From positions 186,001 through 250,000 of the forward strand of contig DATHEA010000021.1 in NCBI GenBank assembly GCA_035318745.1: 64,000 bases of DNA, given 5' to 3'. This DNA is from VRUE01 sp035318745 (GTDB taxonomy: Bacteria; Actinomycetota; Thermoleophilia; Solirubrobacterales; 70-9). Below the pieces are notes generated by a model. The model worked only from the letters and a program-made list of their open reading frames with translations. It searched no databases and was not told the origin of the DNA. The translations under genes were made by a program, and so were the position numbers. Positions 16,686 to 25,146 of the stretch are shown piece by piece (the stretch's first letter is position 1; each line of letters starts with the position of its first letter).

Positions 16686-18049
16686 GCCAACTCCCCGACG
16701 ATCTCACGGAAGCGATCGCCGCGCCGTTCGAAGTTCTCGAAAGCGTCGAAGCTGGCGCAGGCGGGCGAAAGCAGGACGACCTCGCCGGGGGCGGCTGCGG
16801 CGGCCGCACGCCGCACGGCCTCCTCGAGGTCGGCGCAGCGGTGCAATGCGATGCCATCGGCGAGAACCGGGGCCAGCTCGGCAGCGAGCCGGTCGGCGGT
16901 GGCGCCGGTCAGGTAGCAGGCGGTGGCGCGCTCGCGCAGCGAATCGAGCAGCGGCGCGAACGGTTCGTTCTTCTCACTGCCACCGAGGATTGCGTGGACG
17001 CCGCCCTCGAAGGCACCGATTCCGACGACTGCGGAGGCGACGTTGGTCGCCTTGGAGTCGTTGACGAAGCGAACGTCGCCGATCTCGGCTACTGCCTCCA
17101 GCCTGTGCGGCACGCCGGCAAAGCTGCGCAGGCCCTCGCGAACGGCATCGCGATCGAGCCCCATCGCCAGCGCCGCGCTTGCCACGGCAAGCGCGTTGGC
17201 GACGTTGTGCTCGCCGAACAGGCCGAGCTCGCTCGTCGCGAGCAGCGGCTCGCCATCGTAGAAGATCGTGCCCTCGGCCAGTGCCACCTCGCACTCGGGG
17301 GCAGCACCGCGACAGAAGGCGATGCGGCGGGCGCAGCCGCCGAGGTCGGTGCCAGCCAGCGCCGGATCGTCGGCGTTGTAGACCGCGATGTCGTCATTGC
17401 CCTGGTTGGCGAAGATGCGCAGCTTGGCGGCCAGGTAGGAGTCGAGATCGGAGTGGCGGTCGAGATGGTCGGGAGCGAGATTGAGAAAGACGGCGCACTC
17501 CGGAGCGAAGGCCGTGGTGTCCTCGAGCTGGAAGCTGGAGGCCTCGCAGACGACGGTGGCGGTGGGGTCGACCGACCCGGCAAGCGACGAGAGGGGTGTG
17601 CCGATGTTGCCAGCGACGGCGACTGGCTCACCGGCCGTGCGATAGACGTGGCCGAGCAGCTCGACCGTGGTCGTCTTGCCGTTGGTCCCGGTGACTGCGA
17701 GAAAGCGATTGGGGATCGACCGCCAGGCGAGCTCGAGCTCGCCGACAACGTCGAGGCCGCGCTCGAGCGCGGCGGCGATCACCGGCGCCTCCCGAGGCAC
17801 ACCCGGGCTCTTGACGACGGTTCGCGTGCCATCCAGCTGAGCCAATCCACTCGTATCTAGGAAGACTTCGACGCCGTCCCCCGCCAACCCTGCCGCCTGA
17901 TCCGGATGTCCGGAATCGACTCCGGCGACCTCCTCCCCATGCCCGGTCAGAAAACGCGCCGCCGCGCAGCCCGAGCGGGCGAGCCCGACAACCAGAAACG
18001 GCCCTGCGGGCAGGGGCGGACGAGGCTTGCGGGGCGGCGGCACGCTCAT
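16682..18049 (-). CDS. murD: UDP-N-acetylmuramoyl-L-alanine-D-glutamate ligase
   Basis: This Mur ligase adds D-Glu to UDP-MurNAc-L-Ala. The 455 residues show GPFLVVGLARSGCAAARFL, VKSPGVP, the ATP loop VTGTNGKTTTVELL, NLAPDHLDRH and VRFVNDSKATN with the MurD-type carbamylated-Lys region earlier. It is the first cell-wall gene of this block. murE, murF and mraY are not in the window, so the usual dcw order is split upstream of murD. There are 47 bp to the thioredoxin gene. Confidence 0.96.
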   Translation of the reverse strand: MSVPPPRKPRPPLPAGPFLVVGLARSGCAAARFLTGHGEEVAGVDSGHPDQAAGLAGDGVEVFLDTSGLAQLDGTRTVVKSPGVPREAPVIAAALERGLDVVGELELAWRSIPNRFLAVTGTNGKTTTVELLGHVYRTAGEPVAVAGNIGTPLSSLAGSVDPTATVVCEASSFQLEDTTAFAPECAVFLNLAPDHLDRHSDLDSYLAAKLRIFANQGNDDIAVYNADDPALAGTDLGGCARRIAFCRGAAPECEVALAEGTIFYDGEPLLATSELGLFGEHNVANALAVASAALAMGLDRDAVREGLRSFAGVPHRLEAVAEIGDVRFVNDSKATNVASAVVGIGAFEGGVHAILGGSEKNEPFAPLLDSLRERATACYLTGATADRLAAELAPVLADGIALHRCADLEEAVRRAAAAAAPGEVVLLSPACASFDAFENFERRGDRFREIVGELA

Positions 18050-18096
18050 CTACGCCTATCTTCGCGACCGTGGCGGCCGCCTCCTGTAGCCAGGCC

Positions 18097-18834
18097 CTAA
18101 TAGAGCGCAGCGGCGAGACGCTTGCGGTACTCGCGGGCCACCGGATCGGCGGGGTCGAGTTCGCTGAGGATGCCGACGATGGTGCGGCGCAGGTCCTCGC
18201 GGGTGTCCTCGATCGTGCCATCGAGCTCCCCGAGCAGGGCATCGAGAGCCGCCTCGCGATGACCGCGGTCGAGGGTGGCAAAAGCCTCCGTCCCAATGCC
18301 CTCTTTCGCCAAGCGCACACGGGCGGCAATCCCCTCGGCGGCGAAGTCGCCCTCGTGCGATTCGACCGCTTCAAGCGCCTCCTCCTCCGCTCCCCGCTCC
18401 AGCCGCGCTTTGGCAAGGGCCACGGCAATGTCGGCGCGGCGCGGCTCGAGTTCGGCCGCCTCGCGCAGCGACAGCTCGTCACCCTTGGCCAGCAGCTCGT
18501 CGGCTCGGGAAGGAATCAGCGAGTCGAAGAGCTCCTCGACTTTCGCTTTCGGCATGACACCGACGAACTCGCCGGCGACCTTCCCGTCGCGGAAGGCCTT
18601 CACCGCTGGGATTCCTTGCACGCCGTAGCGCGCCGCAAGCGCCTGGTTCGCGTCGACATCGACCTTGGCCAGCACCACCTTGCCGCTACGGGCCGCCTCG
18701 GCCGCCTCCAGCGCCGGAGTCAGCGTGCGGCAGGGTCCGCACCACTCGGCCCAGAAGTCGACCACGACCGGGACCTGGCGCGAGCGCTCGATCACCTCCT
18801 GCCCGAAGGTCGCCTCGGTCACGTCGATCGCCAT
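18097..18834 (-). CDS. Thioredoxin-domain co-chaperone, CnoX/YbbN-like
   Basis: The 245-residue cytoplasmic protein has a thioredoxin fold at residues 1-110, with active site WAEWCGPCRTLTPAL and the cis-Pro region GIPAVKAFRDG. A helical, TPR-like domain follows at about 115-245 (ELEPRRADIAVALAKARLER and onward). This arrangement is that of CnoX/YbbN, a redox holdase that works with GroEL. The WCGPC is intact, so it may also be an active reductase. The start is ATG at 18834. It may be co-transcribed with murD. Confidence 0.85.
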   Translation of the reverse strand: MAIDVTEATFGQEVIERSRQVPVVVDFWAEWCGPCRTLTPALEAAEAARSGKVVLAKVDVDANQALAARYGVQGIPAVKAFRDGKVAGEFVGVMPKAKVEELFDSLIPSRADELLAKGDELSLREAAELEPRRADIAVALAKARLERGAEEEALEAVESHEGDFAAEGIAARVRLAKEGIGTEAFATLDRGHREAALDALLGELDGTIEDTREDLRRTIVGILSELDPADPVAREYRKRLAAALY

Positions 18835-18928
18835 GCGGAGAGATTAGATCGCGACGATCCCGGTTGCGGTCGGGGACCCTTCGGCGTACGGTCTCTTTGG
18901 GCGGGGCAATTCCACCATAGGAGGAGAC

Positions 18929-19306
18929 ATGTCGAACGTCGACAGCGCCCGATCTGCCTACGAGGCCTTTGGCCGCGGCGACCTGGCAACCCTGCAGGAG
19001 GATTTCGCCGAGGACGCGGTCTGGGTCACCTCGGACGAGCTGCCGCTCGGTGGCGAAGTCAAGGGTCGCGACGCGATCATGGGCAACTTTGCCCAGATCC
19101 CCAACTACTGGACGTCGTTCAGCGTCGAGCCGGAAGAGTTCATCGACGCCGGCGATTGGGTGGTGGTGCGGGGAACCCAGAAGGCCGGCAACGACAACGG
19201 CAGCTTCGAGGCCCCGTTCGTGCATCTGCTCCAGTTTCGGGACGGCAAGACCGTCCGGGGGGAATTCTTCACCGACAGCGCCAAGGCGGCGAAGCTGCTC
19301 AGCTGA
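18929..19306 (+). CDS. SnoaL/NTF2-like ketosteroid-isomerase-fold protein
   Basis: The product is a 125-residue single-domain protein. The N-terminus ARSAYEAFGRGDLATLQEDF and the middle WVTSDELPLGGEVKGRDAIM are typical of the SnoaL-like NTF2 fold. The fold hosts isomerases, hydrolases and binding proteins, so the substrate cannot be told. A strong AGGAGG lies just upstream of the ATG. It is divergent from the thioredoxin gene and convergent with uvrB, and its stop lies in a perfect palindrome. Confidence 0.82.
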   Translation: MSNVDSARSAYEAFGRGDLATLQEDFAEDAVWVTSDELPLGGEVKGRDAIMGNFAQIPNYWTSFSVEPEEFIDAGDWVVVRGTQKAGNDNGSFEAPFVHLLQFRDGKTVRGEFFTDSAKAAKLLS

Positions 19307-19322
19307 GCAGGGCCCTGCTCAG
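19303..19322. terminator. 20-bp perfect palindrome spanning two convergent stop codons
   Basis: CTGAGCAGGGCCCTGCTCAG reads the same on both strands. It contains the TGA of the SnoaL-like gene and the TGA of uvrB. RNA of either gene would end in a GC-rich hairpin with a minimal loop. No T-run is present, so a bidirectional terminator or 3'-end stabiliser is an inference. Confidence 0.5.
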
Positions 19323-21316
19323 GCGCCGGCAGTCATTCCGTCTAGGTCGCGGCGCAGCTCTTTGAGCTCGTCGCGCAGGCGACCGGCCTCCTCGAAGCGC
19401 AGGTCGTCGGCGGCAGCGAGCATTTCCTCCTCGAGCGCGACGATCGTGCGCTCGAGCTCGGCCGGGTCGGCGAACTCGCCACCCGGCTTGCGGCGCCGGC
19501 GTTTCGGCGCCCGATCCTCCATCGCCAGGAACTCGGACATCTCGGAGATTCCCTTGCGGACGGTCTCCGGGGTGATCCCGTGCTCCTCGTTGTAAGCGAG
19601 CTGGATCGCCCGGCGGCGGTCGGTCTCGCTCATCGCGGCGCGCATCGCATCGGTCTCCTTATCGGCGTACATCAGCACCCGCCCGTTGACGTTGCGGGCG
19701 GCGCGGCCGATCGTCTGCACGAGGCTGGTCTCGCCGCGCAGGAAGCCCTCCTTGTCGGCGTCGAGGATCGCCACCAGCGAAACCTCGGGCAGGTCCAACC
19801 CCTCGCGCAGGAGGTTGACGCCGACCAGCACGTCGTACTCGCCGAGGCGCAGGTCGCGGACGATCTGGATCCGTTCCAGGGTGTCGATCTCCGAGTGCAG
19901 GTAGCGGACCTTGATCCCGTACTCGAGCAGGTAGTTGGTCAGGTCCTCCGCCATCTTCTTGGTCAGCGTCGTGACCAGGACCCGGTCTCCGGCCTCGGCA
20001 CGCGCCTTGATCTCGTTCATCAGGTCGTCGATCTGGTTTTTGGTGGCACGCAGCTCGATCTCCGGGTCGATGATTCCGGTCGGTCGCACGATCTGCTCGA
20101 CCGTCCGCGTCGCTTCGGTCCGCTCGAAGGGCCCGGGCGTCGCCGAGACCATCACCAGCTGGTCGACCCGCTCGAGGAACTCGTCGAACTTGAGCGGCCG
20201 GTTGTCGATCGCCGAGGGCAGGCGGAAGCCGTAGTCGATCAGGGTCGTCTTGCGCGAGCGATCCCCCTCGTACATGCCGCCGATCTGCGGAATCGTCTGG
20301 TGGGACTCGTCGACGAAGACGACGAAGTCGTCGGGGAAGTAGTCGATCAGGGTGTGCGGCGGGCTGCCGGGTGGGCGGCCGTCGAGGATGCGCGAGTAGT
20401 TCTCGATCCCCGAGGTGAAGCCGAGCTCTTTCAGCATCTCGATGTCGTAGGCGGTCCGCTGCCGCAGGCGATGGGCCTCCAGTTGCTTGCCCTCGTCCTC
20501 GAGCTCAGCGGTGCGGCTGTTGAGTTCGTGGCGGATCTCCTCGACCGCGCGATCCAGGGTCTCGTCGCGGGTCACGTAGTGGGAGGCGGGCCAGACCGAG
20601 ACGTGGTCGATCGTGTCGAGGATCTCGCCGGTCAGCGGGTCGAAGTGCTGGATCCCCTCGATCTCCTCGCCGAAGAGGGAGATCCGGTAGGCCGACTCGG
20701 CGTAGGAGGGCATGATCTCCAGCACCTCGCCCCGCACCCGGAAGGAGCCACGACCGAGGACCGCGTCGTTGCGCTGGTATTGCATTTTCACCAGCTTGCG
20801 CAGAACCTCGTCGCGGTCGATCTGCTCGCCGACTTTGAAGAGTTGCATTTTTTCGTTGTAGACCTGGGGCGAACCGATCCCGTAGATGCAGGAGACCGAG
20901 GCGACGATGATCACGTCGCGGCGGGCGAACAGCGCCGCAGTCGCGGCGTGGCGCAGGCGGTCGATCTCATCATTGATCGAGGAGTCCTTCTCGATGTAGA
21001 GGTCCTGGGCGGGGACGTAGGCCTCGGGTTGGTAGTAGTCGTAGTAGGAGACGAAGTACTCGACCGAGTTCTCGGGGAAGAACTCGCGGAACTCGTTGCA
21101 GAGCTGTGCCGCCAGCGTCTTGTTGTGGGCGATCACCAGGCTGGGGCGCTGGACGGCGGCGATCGTCGCGGCCATGGTGAAGGTCTTGCCGGTGCCGGTC
21201 GCGCCCAGCAAGGTCTGGAAGCGCTCCCCCTGCTCCAGCCCCTCGGCGAGCCCGGCGATCGCCTGCGGCTGGTCAGCGGTCGGCGTGTAGGCCGGGTTGA
21301 GCTTGAAATCGGGCAC
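19319..21316 (-). CDS. uvrB: Excinuclease ABC subunit B
   Basis: This DNA-damage-verifying helicase-like subunit of nucleotide excision repair has 665 residues. It shows the Walker A GATGTGKTFTMA, the beta-hairpin YYDYYQPEAYVPAQDLYIEK, DESH (motif II), the helicase VLVGVNLLREGLDLPEVSLV and a C-terminal UVR domain (AADDLRFEEAGRLRDELKEL) that binds UvrC. The start is GTG at 21316 (VPDFKLNPAYTPTADQP). The longer open frame upstream overlaps the divergent DoxX gene and shows no UvrB sequence. Confidence 0.97.
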   Translation of the reverse strand: MPDFKLNPAYTPTADQPQAIAGLAEGLEQGERFQTLLGATGTGKTFTMAATIAAVQRPSLVIAHNKTLAAQLCNEFREFFPENSVEYFVSYYDYYQPEAYVPAQDLYIEKDSSINDEIDRLRHAATAALFARRDVIIVASVSCIYGIGSPQVYNEKMQLFKVGEQIDRDEVLRKLVKMQYQRNDAVLGRGSFRVRGEVLEIMPSYAESAYRISLFGEEIEGIQHFDPLTGEILDTIDHVSVWPASHYVTRDETLDRAVEEIRHELNSRTAELEDEGKQLEAHRLRQRTAYDIEMLKELGFTSGIENYSRILDGRPPGSPPHTLIDYFPDDFVVFVDESHQTIPQIGGMYEGDRSRKTTLIDYGFRLPSAIDNRPLKFDEFLERVDQLVMVSATPGPFERTEATRTVEQIVRPTGIIDPEIELRATKNQIDDLMNEIKARAEAGDRVLVTTLTKKMAEDLTNYLLEYGIKVRYLHSEIDTLERIQIVRDLRLGEYDVLVGVNLLREGLDLPEVSLVAILDADKEGFLRGETSLVQTIGRAARNVNGRVLMYADKETDAMRAAMSETDRRRAIQLAYNEEHGITPETVRKGISEMSEFLAMEDRAPKRRRRKPGGEFADPAELERTIVALEEEMLAAADDLRFEEAGRLRDELKELRRDLDGMTAGA

Positions 21317-21389
21317 GCGATGACGATAGCGGGGCGCCTCTGTCGCGTTTGGGCTGACAAGGGCACGCCGCCGTAGACTGCGCGGCTCG

Positions 21390-21758
21390 ATGACCCGCTC
21401 ACGGAAAGCACTTGCAGGCTTCTTCGCCTTTGCCGGGACGATGCATTTCGTCATCCCGCGCAGCTACGAAGCGATGATGCCTCCGTCGCTGCCACGCCAC
21501 CGCGAGGCGGTGATCGTCAGCGGGCTGGCAGAGATCGCCGGTGGCGCCGCAGTCCTCTCCGCCCGGACGCGCCGCTTCGCTCGCTGGTGGCTGCTCGGCC
21601 TGCTGCTCACTGTCTTCCCGGCGAACATCCACATGGCGGTCAATCCCGAGCAGGTGCGTGGTCTTGACCTCGATCGCATCCCGCGCTGGGCTCTGTGGGC
21701 GCGATTGCCGCTGCAGCCGCTGGCGATGCTCTGGGTCTGGCGCGCCACCCGCGCTTGA
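21390..21758 (+). CDS. DoxX-like small membrane protein
   Basis: The product is a 122-residue protein with about four TM helices. GTMHFVIPRSYEAMMPPSLP near the N-terminus and VNPEQVRGLDLDRIPRWALW near the C-terminus are typical of the DoxX-like (MauE/DoxX) superfamily. The function is not established. The start is ATG at 21390, 73 bp from the divergent uvrB start. A TAGACT about 20 bases upstream of the ATG could be a -10 element. Confidence 0.75.
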   Translation: MTRSRKALAGFFAFAGTMHFVIPRSYEAMMPPSLPRHREAVIVSGLAEIAGGAAVLSARTRRFARWWLLGLLLTVFPANIHMAVNPEQVRGLDLDRIPRWALWARLPLQPLAMLWVWRATRA

Positions 21759-21841
21759 CGCGTGTAGGATAAACGCGCGAGTTCCGTTTGGAAGCCTGCT
21801 GTCTGTAGAGCTTCTGTCAGCAAACGCAGAGAATTCCGTCC

Positions 21842-22090
21842 ATGAAACCACGCGATCGCTTCGCCATCAGTCTGCGCAAAGCCCGGCAGAAAGCCGAAAT
21901 CTCCCAAGAGGAGCTCGGTTTTCGCTGCGATTTGCACCGCACCGAGATCTCCCTGCTCGAGCGCGGCGGTCGTGAGCCGCGGCTCGGCACGATCATCAAG
22001 CTCTCCAGCGCCCTCGAAGTGACGCCGGAAGAACTGTGTACCGGCATCTCCTGGAGCGTCAAATCCCAGAAATTCCTCTTCAAGAAGTAG
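21842..22090 (+). CDS. Small XRE-family DNA-binding regulator
   Basis: The 82-residue protein is almost entirely one helix-turn-helix: FAISLRKARQKAEISQEELG, then HRTEISLLERGGREPRLGTI and LSSALEVTPEELC. It resembles the lambda-repressor-like domains of small XRE regulators. The short C-terminal tail (SWSVKSQKFLFKK) has no recognisable domain. It follows the DoxX gene after 83 bp. The target is unknown. Base composition is somewhat lower in GC than its neighbours. Confidence 0.85.
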   Translation: MKPRDRFAISLRKARQKAEISQEELGFRCDLHRTEISLLERGGREPRLGTIIKLSSALEVTPEELCTGISWSVKSQKFLFKK

Positions 22091-22093
22091 GGG

Positions 22094-22618
22094 CTAGGGC
22101 AGGAACTGTTCTATCAGGCCGCCCGCCGGGCCGAGAAAGCTTTCGAGGTTATTGAGCAGTGAGCGGGCGTCCTTGATCAGTTCGATCGCCTGGTCGACCG
22201 GAATCTGCCGCACGGTCGCCCGCAGTGGCGCGGCCAGGAGCGGGTTGAGGGCTCCGGCGCGTTCGGCATCGCCGATCGCCCTCAGCAGGCCGGCGCGGAT
22301 GGCGCGCGCCAGCTCGGCGTCGTCGATGCCGTAGCGCTTGCTGAAGCGTTCCCGCGACTGTGGGGTGGCAAGCGCACGGGCCAGCGTCTCGCGGCTGACT
22401 CCCAGCTCACAGGCGGCGCCGTCGAGCGCCGAGAGCGAGAACTGCTGCGCTATCCCCTGCAGGCCTTCGGGTTCGCTCCAGGGCCGCGGCTTGCAGGGAT
22501 CCTGCGTCTTCGCCGGCTCGTAGGAGGACCCCCCGGCGGCAAGGTAGGCGACGACGAGCGCCAGCGAAGCGGCGATCGCAGCCACGACCAGGAACCGCCC
22601 CTTTCCCTCCCCATTCAC
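22094..22618 (-). CDS. Membrane-anchored hypothetical protein
   Basis: I do not recognise this 174-residue protein. It has a short basic N-terminus, one TM helix (LVVAAIAASLALVVAYLAAG), then an extracytoplasmic helical domain with LSALDGAACELGVSRETLAR and FSKRYGIDDAELARAIRAGL, which may form small helical repeats. Two cysteines lie outside the membrane (DPCKP and AACELG) and could form a disulfide. The GTG start overlaps the MFS stop as GTGA, so it is the last gene of the rpsA-coaE-transglycosylase-MFS run. Confidence 0.7.
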   Translation of the reverse strand: MNGEGKGRFLVVAAIAASLALVVAYLAAGGSSYEPAKTQDPCKPRPWSEPEGLQGIAQQFSLSALDGAACELGVSRETLARALATPQSRERFSKRYGIDDAELARAIRAGLLRAIGDAERAGALNPLLAAPLRATVRQIPVDQAIELIKDARSLLNNLESFLGPAGGLIEQFLP

Positions 22619-23982
22619 AGATCTACCCTCCGTGCCAGACCGATCGGGATCAGGGCGAGCAAGCCGATCAGGGCGCCGAGGCCGAACGAGGGACTGAAGG
22701 CGTGGGTGGCGGCGCGGTCGAGCTGGTCCTGCAGTTCTTCGCGTAGGAGGATCACGTCGGCGCGGTCGGCCGGATCTTCGGGCAACGGTTCGAAGGCAGG
22801 ACCCAGCGTCGGCACTTTCCCCCGCTCGCCTTCGAGCCGCTCCTCGATCCGCTGCGCGAGCTGCAGCTTGAGCAGCGGTTCGACCCGCGAGTCGAGCACG
22901 ACCGCGGTGCTGGCATCGAGCGCGTCATGACGCTGCTGGGCGAGGTCGGCGGTGAAGAGCGGCGTCAGCACGATCAGGCCGACAGCGACGCCGGCGTGCC
23001 GGGCGGAGATCGTCCAGCCGCCGTGGATAGCCTGCGGCGCCCGCCCGGCCAGCGCCGTCTCGGTCAGTGCCGAGAGGACCAGGGCGAGGCCGACGCCGAC
23101 CAGCAGCTGGGGGGGCACGGTAAGCGCCACCTCCGCGTGTGGCAGCAGGGCGAGGCTGCCGAGGCCGCCGGCGACGAGGATCGCCCCCGCTGCGGCGCGG
23201 GCGCGCTCGCTTCCCACAGCGGGTCCCAGACGGGCGCCGAGCAGAGCCGCCAGTGGCATCACAGAGACGACGATCGCCGCACCGATCGGGCTCAAGCGCC
23301 AGCCTTCGATCAGTAACAGGACCAGCAGGAAGAGCGCGGCAGCGATCGCCGCCGAGACCATCGCCAGGGCCAGGTTGGCGAGAAGGTGCGGGCGGCCGGT
23401 GCGGCGCAGCTCGGTGGAAACGATCCCGGTTGCCGCCTCGTGCCGGGCGACAGCGAGGACGGGCACTCCGACGGCAATCGCGATCGGCGCCTGGAGGAGG
23501 AAGATCGACTGCCAGGAGACGAGCTCGGTGAGCAGGCCACCGAGCGCCGGGCCGAGGGCGGCGCCGGCAGCGCCGGCCGTCGCCCAGACGGCGACCGCGC
23601 GGCGCTCGGAGCCGACCGTGGCCGGCAGCAGCTCCAGCACCGCCGTCACCGCAGCGGCACCACCGAGCGCCTGCACGCAGCGGGCAGCGATCAGGGTGCT
23701 CAGCTCGGTCGAGAGACCGCAGGCGAGCCCGGCGCCGGCGAAGACAGCCAGGCCGATCGCCGCCGCGCGACCCGGACCGATGCGCCGCGCGAAGTGCGCG
23801 GCGGGAACCGCGGCCAGGGCCATCACCAGATTGAAGGAGATGAGCACCCAGGTCACGCCGGCGACGCTGGTGTCCAGGTCCCGATAGATCTGCGGCAACG
23901 CCAGGACGACGATCGAAGAGTCGGCGAGGACGAGCCCGACGGCGACCGTGAGGGCAGTTATACGAGGGCGCGGCGGACTCAA
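22615..23982 (-). CDS. MFS transporter, DHA2-like
   Basis: The product is a 455-residue major facilitator with about 12-14 helices. The N-terminal TVAVGLVLADSSIVVLALPQ parallels the DHA2 helix-1 motif, and GPALGGLLTELVSWQSIFLL corresponds to motif C. A large hydrophilic segment, about residues 355-430 (RVEPLLKLQLAQRIEERLEG and onward), precedes the last helix and would form an extracytoplasmic domain, which is unusual for the family. The start is TTG at 23982, overlapping the transglycosylase TGA. The substrate is unknown. Confidence 0.82.
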   Translation of the reverse strand: MSPPRPRITALTVAVGLVLADSSIVVLALPQIYRDLDTSVAGVTWVLISFNLVMALAAVPAAHFARRIGPGRAAAIGLAVFAGAGLACGLSTELSTLIAARCVQALGGAAAVTAVLELLPATVGSERRAVAVWATAGAAGAALGPALGGLLTELVSWQSIFLLQAPIAIAVGVPVLAVARHEAATGIVSTELRRTGRPHLLANLALAMVSAAIAAALFLLVLLLIEGWRLSPIGAAIVVSVMPLAALLGARLGPAVGSERARAAAGAILVAGGLGSLALLPHAEVALTVPPQLLVGVGLALVLSALTETALAGRAPQAIHGGWTISARHAGVAVGLIVLTPLFTADLAQQRHDALDASTAVVLDSRVEPLLKLQLAQRIEERLEGERGKVPTLGPAFEPLPEDPADRADVILLREELQDQLDRAATHAFSPSFGLGALIGLLALIPIGLARRVDL

Positions 23983-24557
23983 TAGCCCAGCTCCTTGGCG
24001 TACTTCTCGCGATAAGCGCGTTGCTTGTCGAGCACGTCTTCGACATAGGCTCGGGTTTCGGGGAAGGGAATCTCGGCCACGCTCAGATCGCTGCCTCCCC
24101 AACGGTCGACGTTGGTCGGGCCGGCGTTGTATGCGGCAAGGGCGGCAACCACATCCCCTTCATAGCGGTCGAGGAGTTCACGCAAGAGGTAAGTCCCGTA
24201 GCGGATGTTGATTTCCGGATCGCCGAGGTCGCCGAACTGGAAGGTGGTTCCGCCGCTGTGGCGCTCGATGTCCTTGGCCGCCTGCGGCGTGATCTGCATC
24301 AAACCGCGCGCGCCGGCACTCGAGGTGCGGTCGTCGAACTTCGACTCGGCATAGATCACGGCGGCGATCAGGGCGGCGTCGACGTTCTTTTCCTTGGCCT
24401 GCTGGCGGATGATGTCCTCGTGGCGAAGGGGCAGGGTCAACTCCTGGATCACGTCGCCGAACTTGCCGAAAAGCCCCAGCGCCAAGCCCGCCGCGACACC
24501 GGCCACGACCGCAGCGCCCCCGACGAAGAGGCGCCGCCGCCTCGCCTTCTTCCTCAT
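23979..24557 (-). CDS. Membrane-anchored lytic transglycosylase (SLT/GH23)
   Basis: This 192-residue enzyme cleaves the MurNAc-GlcNAc bond of peptidoglycan with 1,6-anhydro product. The basic N-terminus and TM helix (LFVGGAAVVAGVAAGLALGL) anchor it outside. The GH23 domain has the catalytic Glu in YAESKFDDRTSSAGARGLMQ, then ITPQAAKDIE, a GTYLLRELLDRY segment and AALAAYNAGPTNVDRWGG. It is ATGA-coupled to coaE. A housekeeping wall-remodelling role is likely. Confidence 0.92.
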   Translation of the reverse strand: MRKKARRRRLFVGGAAVVAGVAAGLALGLFGKFGDVIQELTLPLRHEDIIRQQAKEKNVDAALIAAVIYAESKFDDRTSSAGARGLMQITPQAAKDIERHSGGTTFQFGDLGDPEINIRYGTYLLRELLDRYEGDVVAALAAYNAGPTNVDRWGGSDLSVAEIPFPETRAYVEDVLDKQRAYREKYAKELGY

Positions 24558-25138
24558 GCACGCAGCTTCTCGACAAGGGCGGACAGCTCTCGCTCGAGAT
24601 CCTCGACGCTGCCGTCGTTCTGGATGACGTGCGCCGCGCGGGATGCCTTTTCCGCCTGGGCCAGTTGACGCGCCTCGCGCTCGTCGACCAGAGCATGACC
24701 GCGCGCCCGGGCGCGCTCACTGCGGACGTCGTCGGAGGCGATCACGGCGACCGTCGTGTCGAAGGCCCCGTCCATGCCCGCCTCGAACAGCAGTGGCACC
24801 TCGACCACGGCGACATCTGCGTCCTCCCGCAGCGATTTCAACCATGTGCCGATCCGCTCTCCAACCAGGGGATGGATCTGCCCCTCGAGCCACTTCAACT
24901 CGTCGGTGTCGGCAAAGACGATCGAGCCGATCCGGTCGCGGTCGACCTTGCCGGCGGGCGCGACCTTGCGTCCCCAGCGCTCGACCAGCCGCGGCAGCAG
25001 CGGCTCGGTCTCGAGCAGCTCGTGAACCACGGCGTCGCTGGAGATCGTCTCCGCCCCCAGCCGCTCGAAGGCGGCAAGCGCCTCGGACTTCCCAGCCGCG
25101 ATCCCTCCAGTGAGCCCGATCGTAAGCGGCCGGGCCAA
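24554..25138 (-). CDS. coaE: Dephospho-CoA kinase
   Basis: This enzyme phosphorylates dephospho-CoA in the last step of CoA synthesis. The 194-residue P-loop kinase starts LTIGLTGGIAAGKSEALAAF, with the dephospho-CoA-contact region ISSDAVVHELL, then HPLVGERI and VVEVPLLFEAGMD. No C-terminal UPF0157 extension is present, unlike mycobacterial CoaE. It lies 8 bp after rpsA, an association common in Actinobacteria. Confidence 0.95.
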   Translation of the reverse strand: MARPLTIGLTGGIAAGKSEALAAFERLGAETISSDAVVHELLETEPLLPRLVERWGRKVAPAGKVDRDRIGSIVFADTDELKWLEGQIHPLVGERIGTWLKSLREDADVAVVEVPLLFEAGMDGAFDTTVAVIASDDVRSERARARGHALVDEREARQLAQAEKASRAAHVIQNDGSVEDLERELSALVEKLRA

Positions 25139-25146
25139 GGCAAAAC

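Noticed and set aside
19580..21376. 598-residue open frame antisense to uvrB
   Set aside because: Low-complexity Val/Asp/Leu shadow of a GC-rich gene; uvrB on the other strand is fully conserved.
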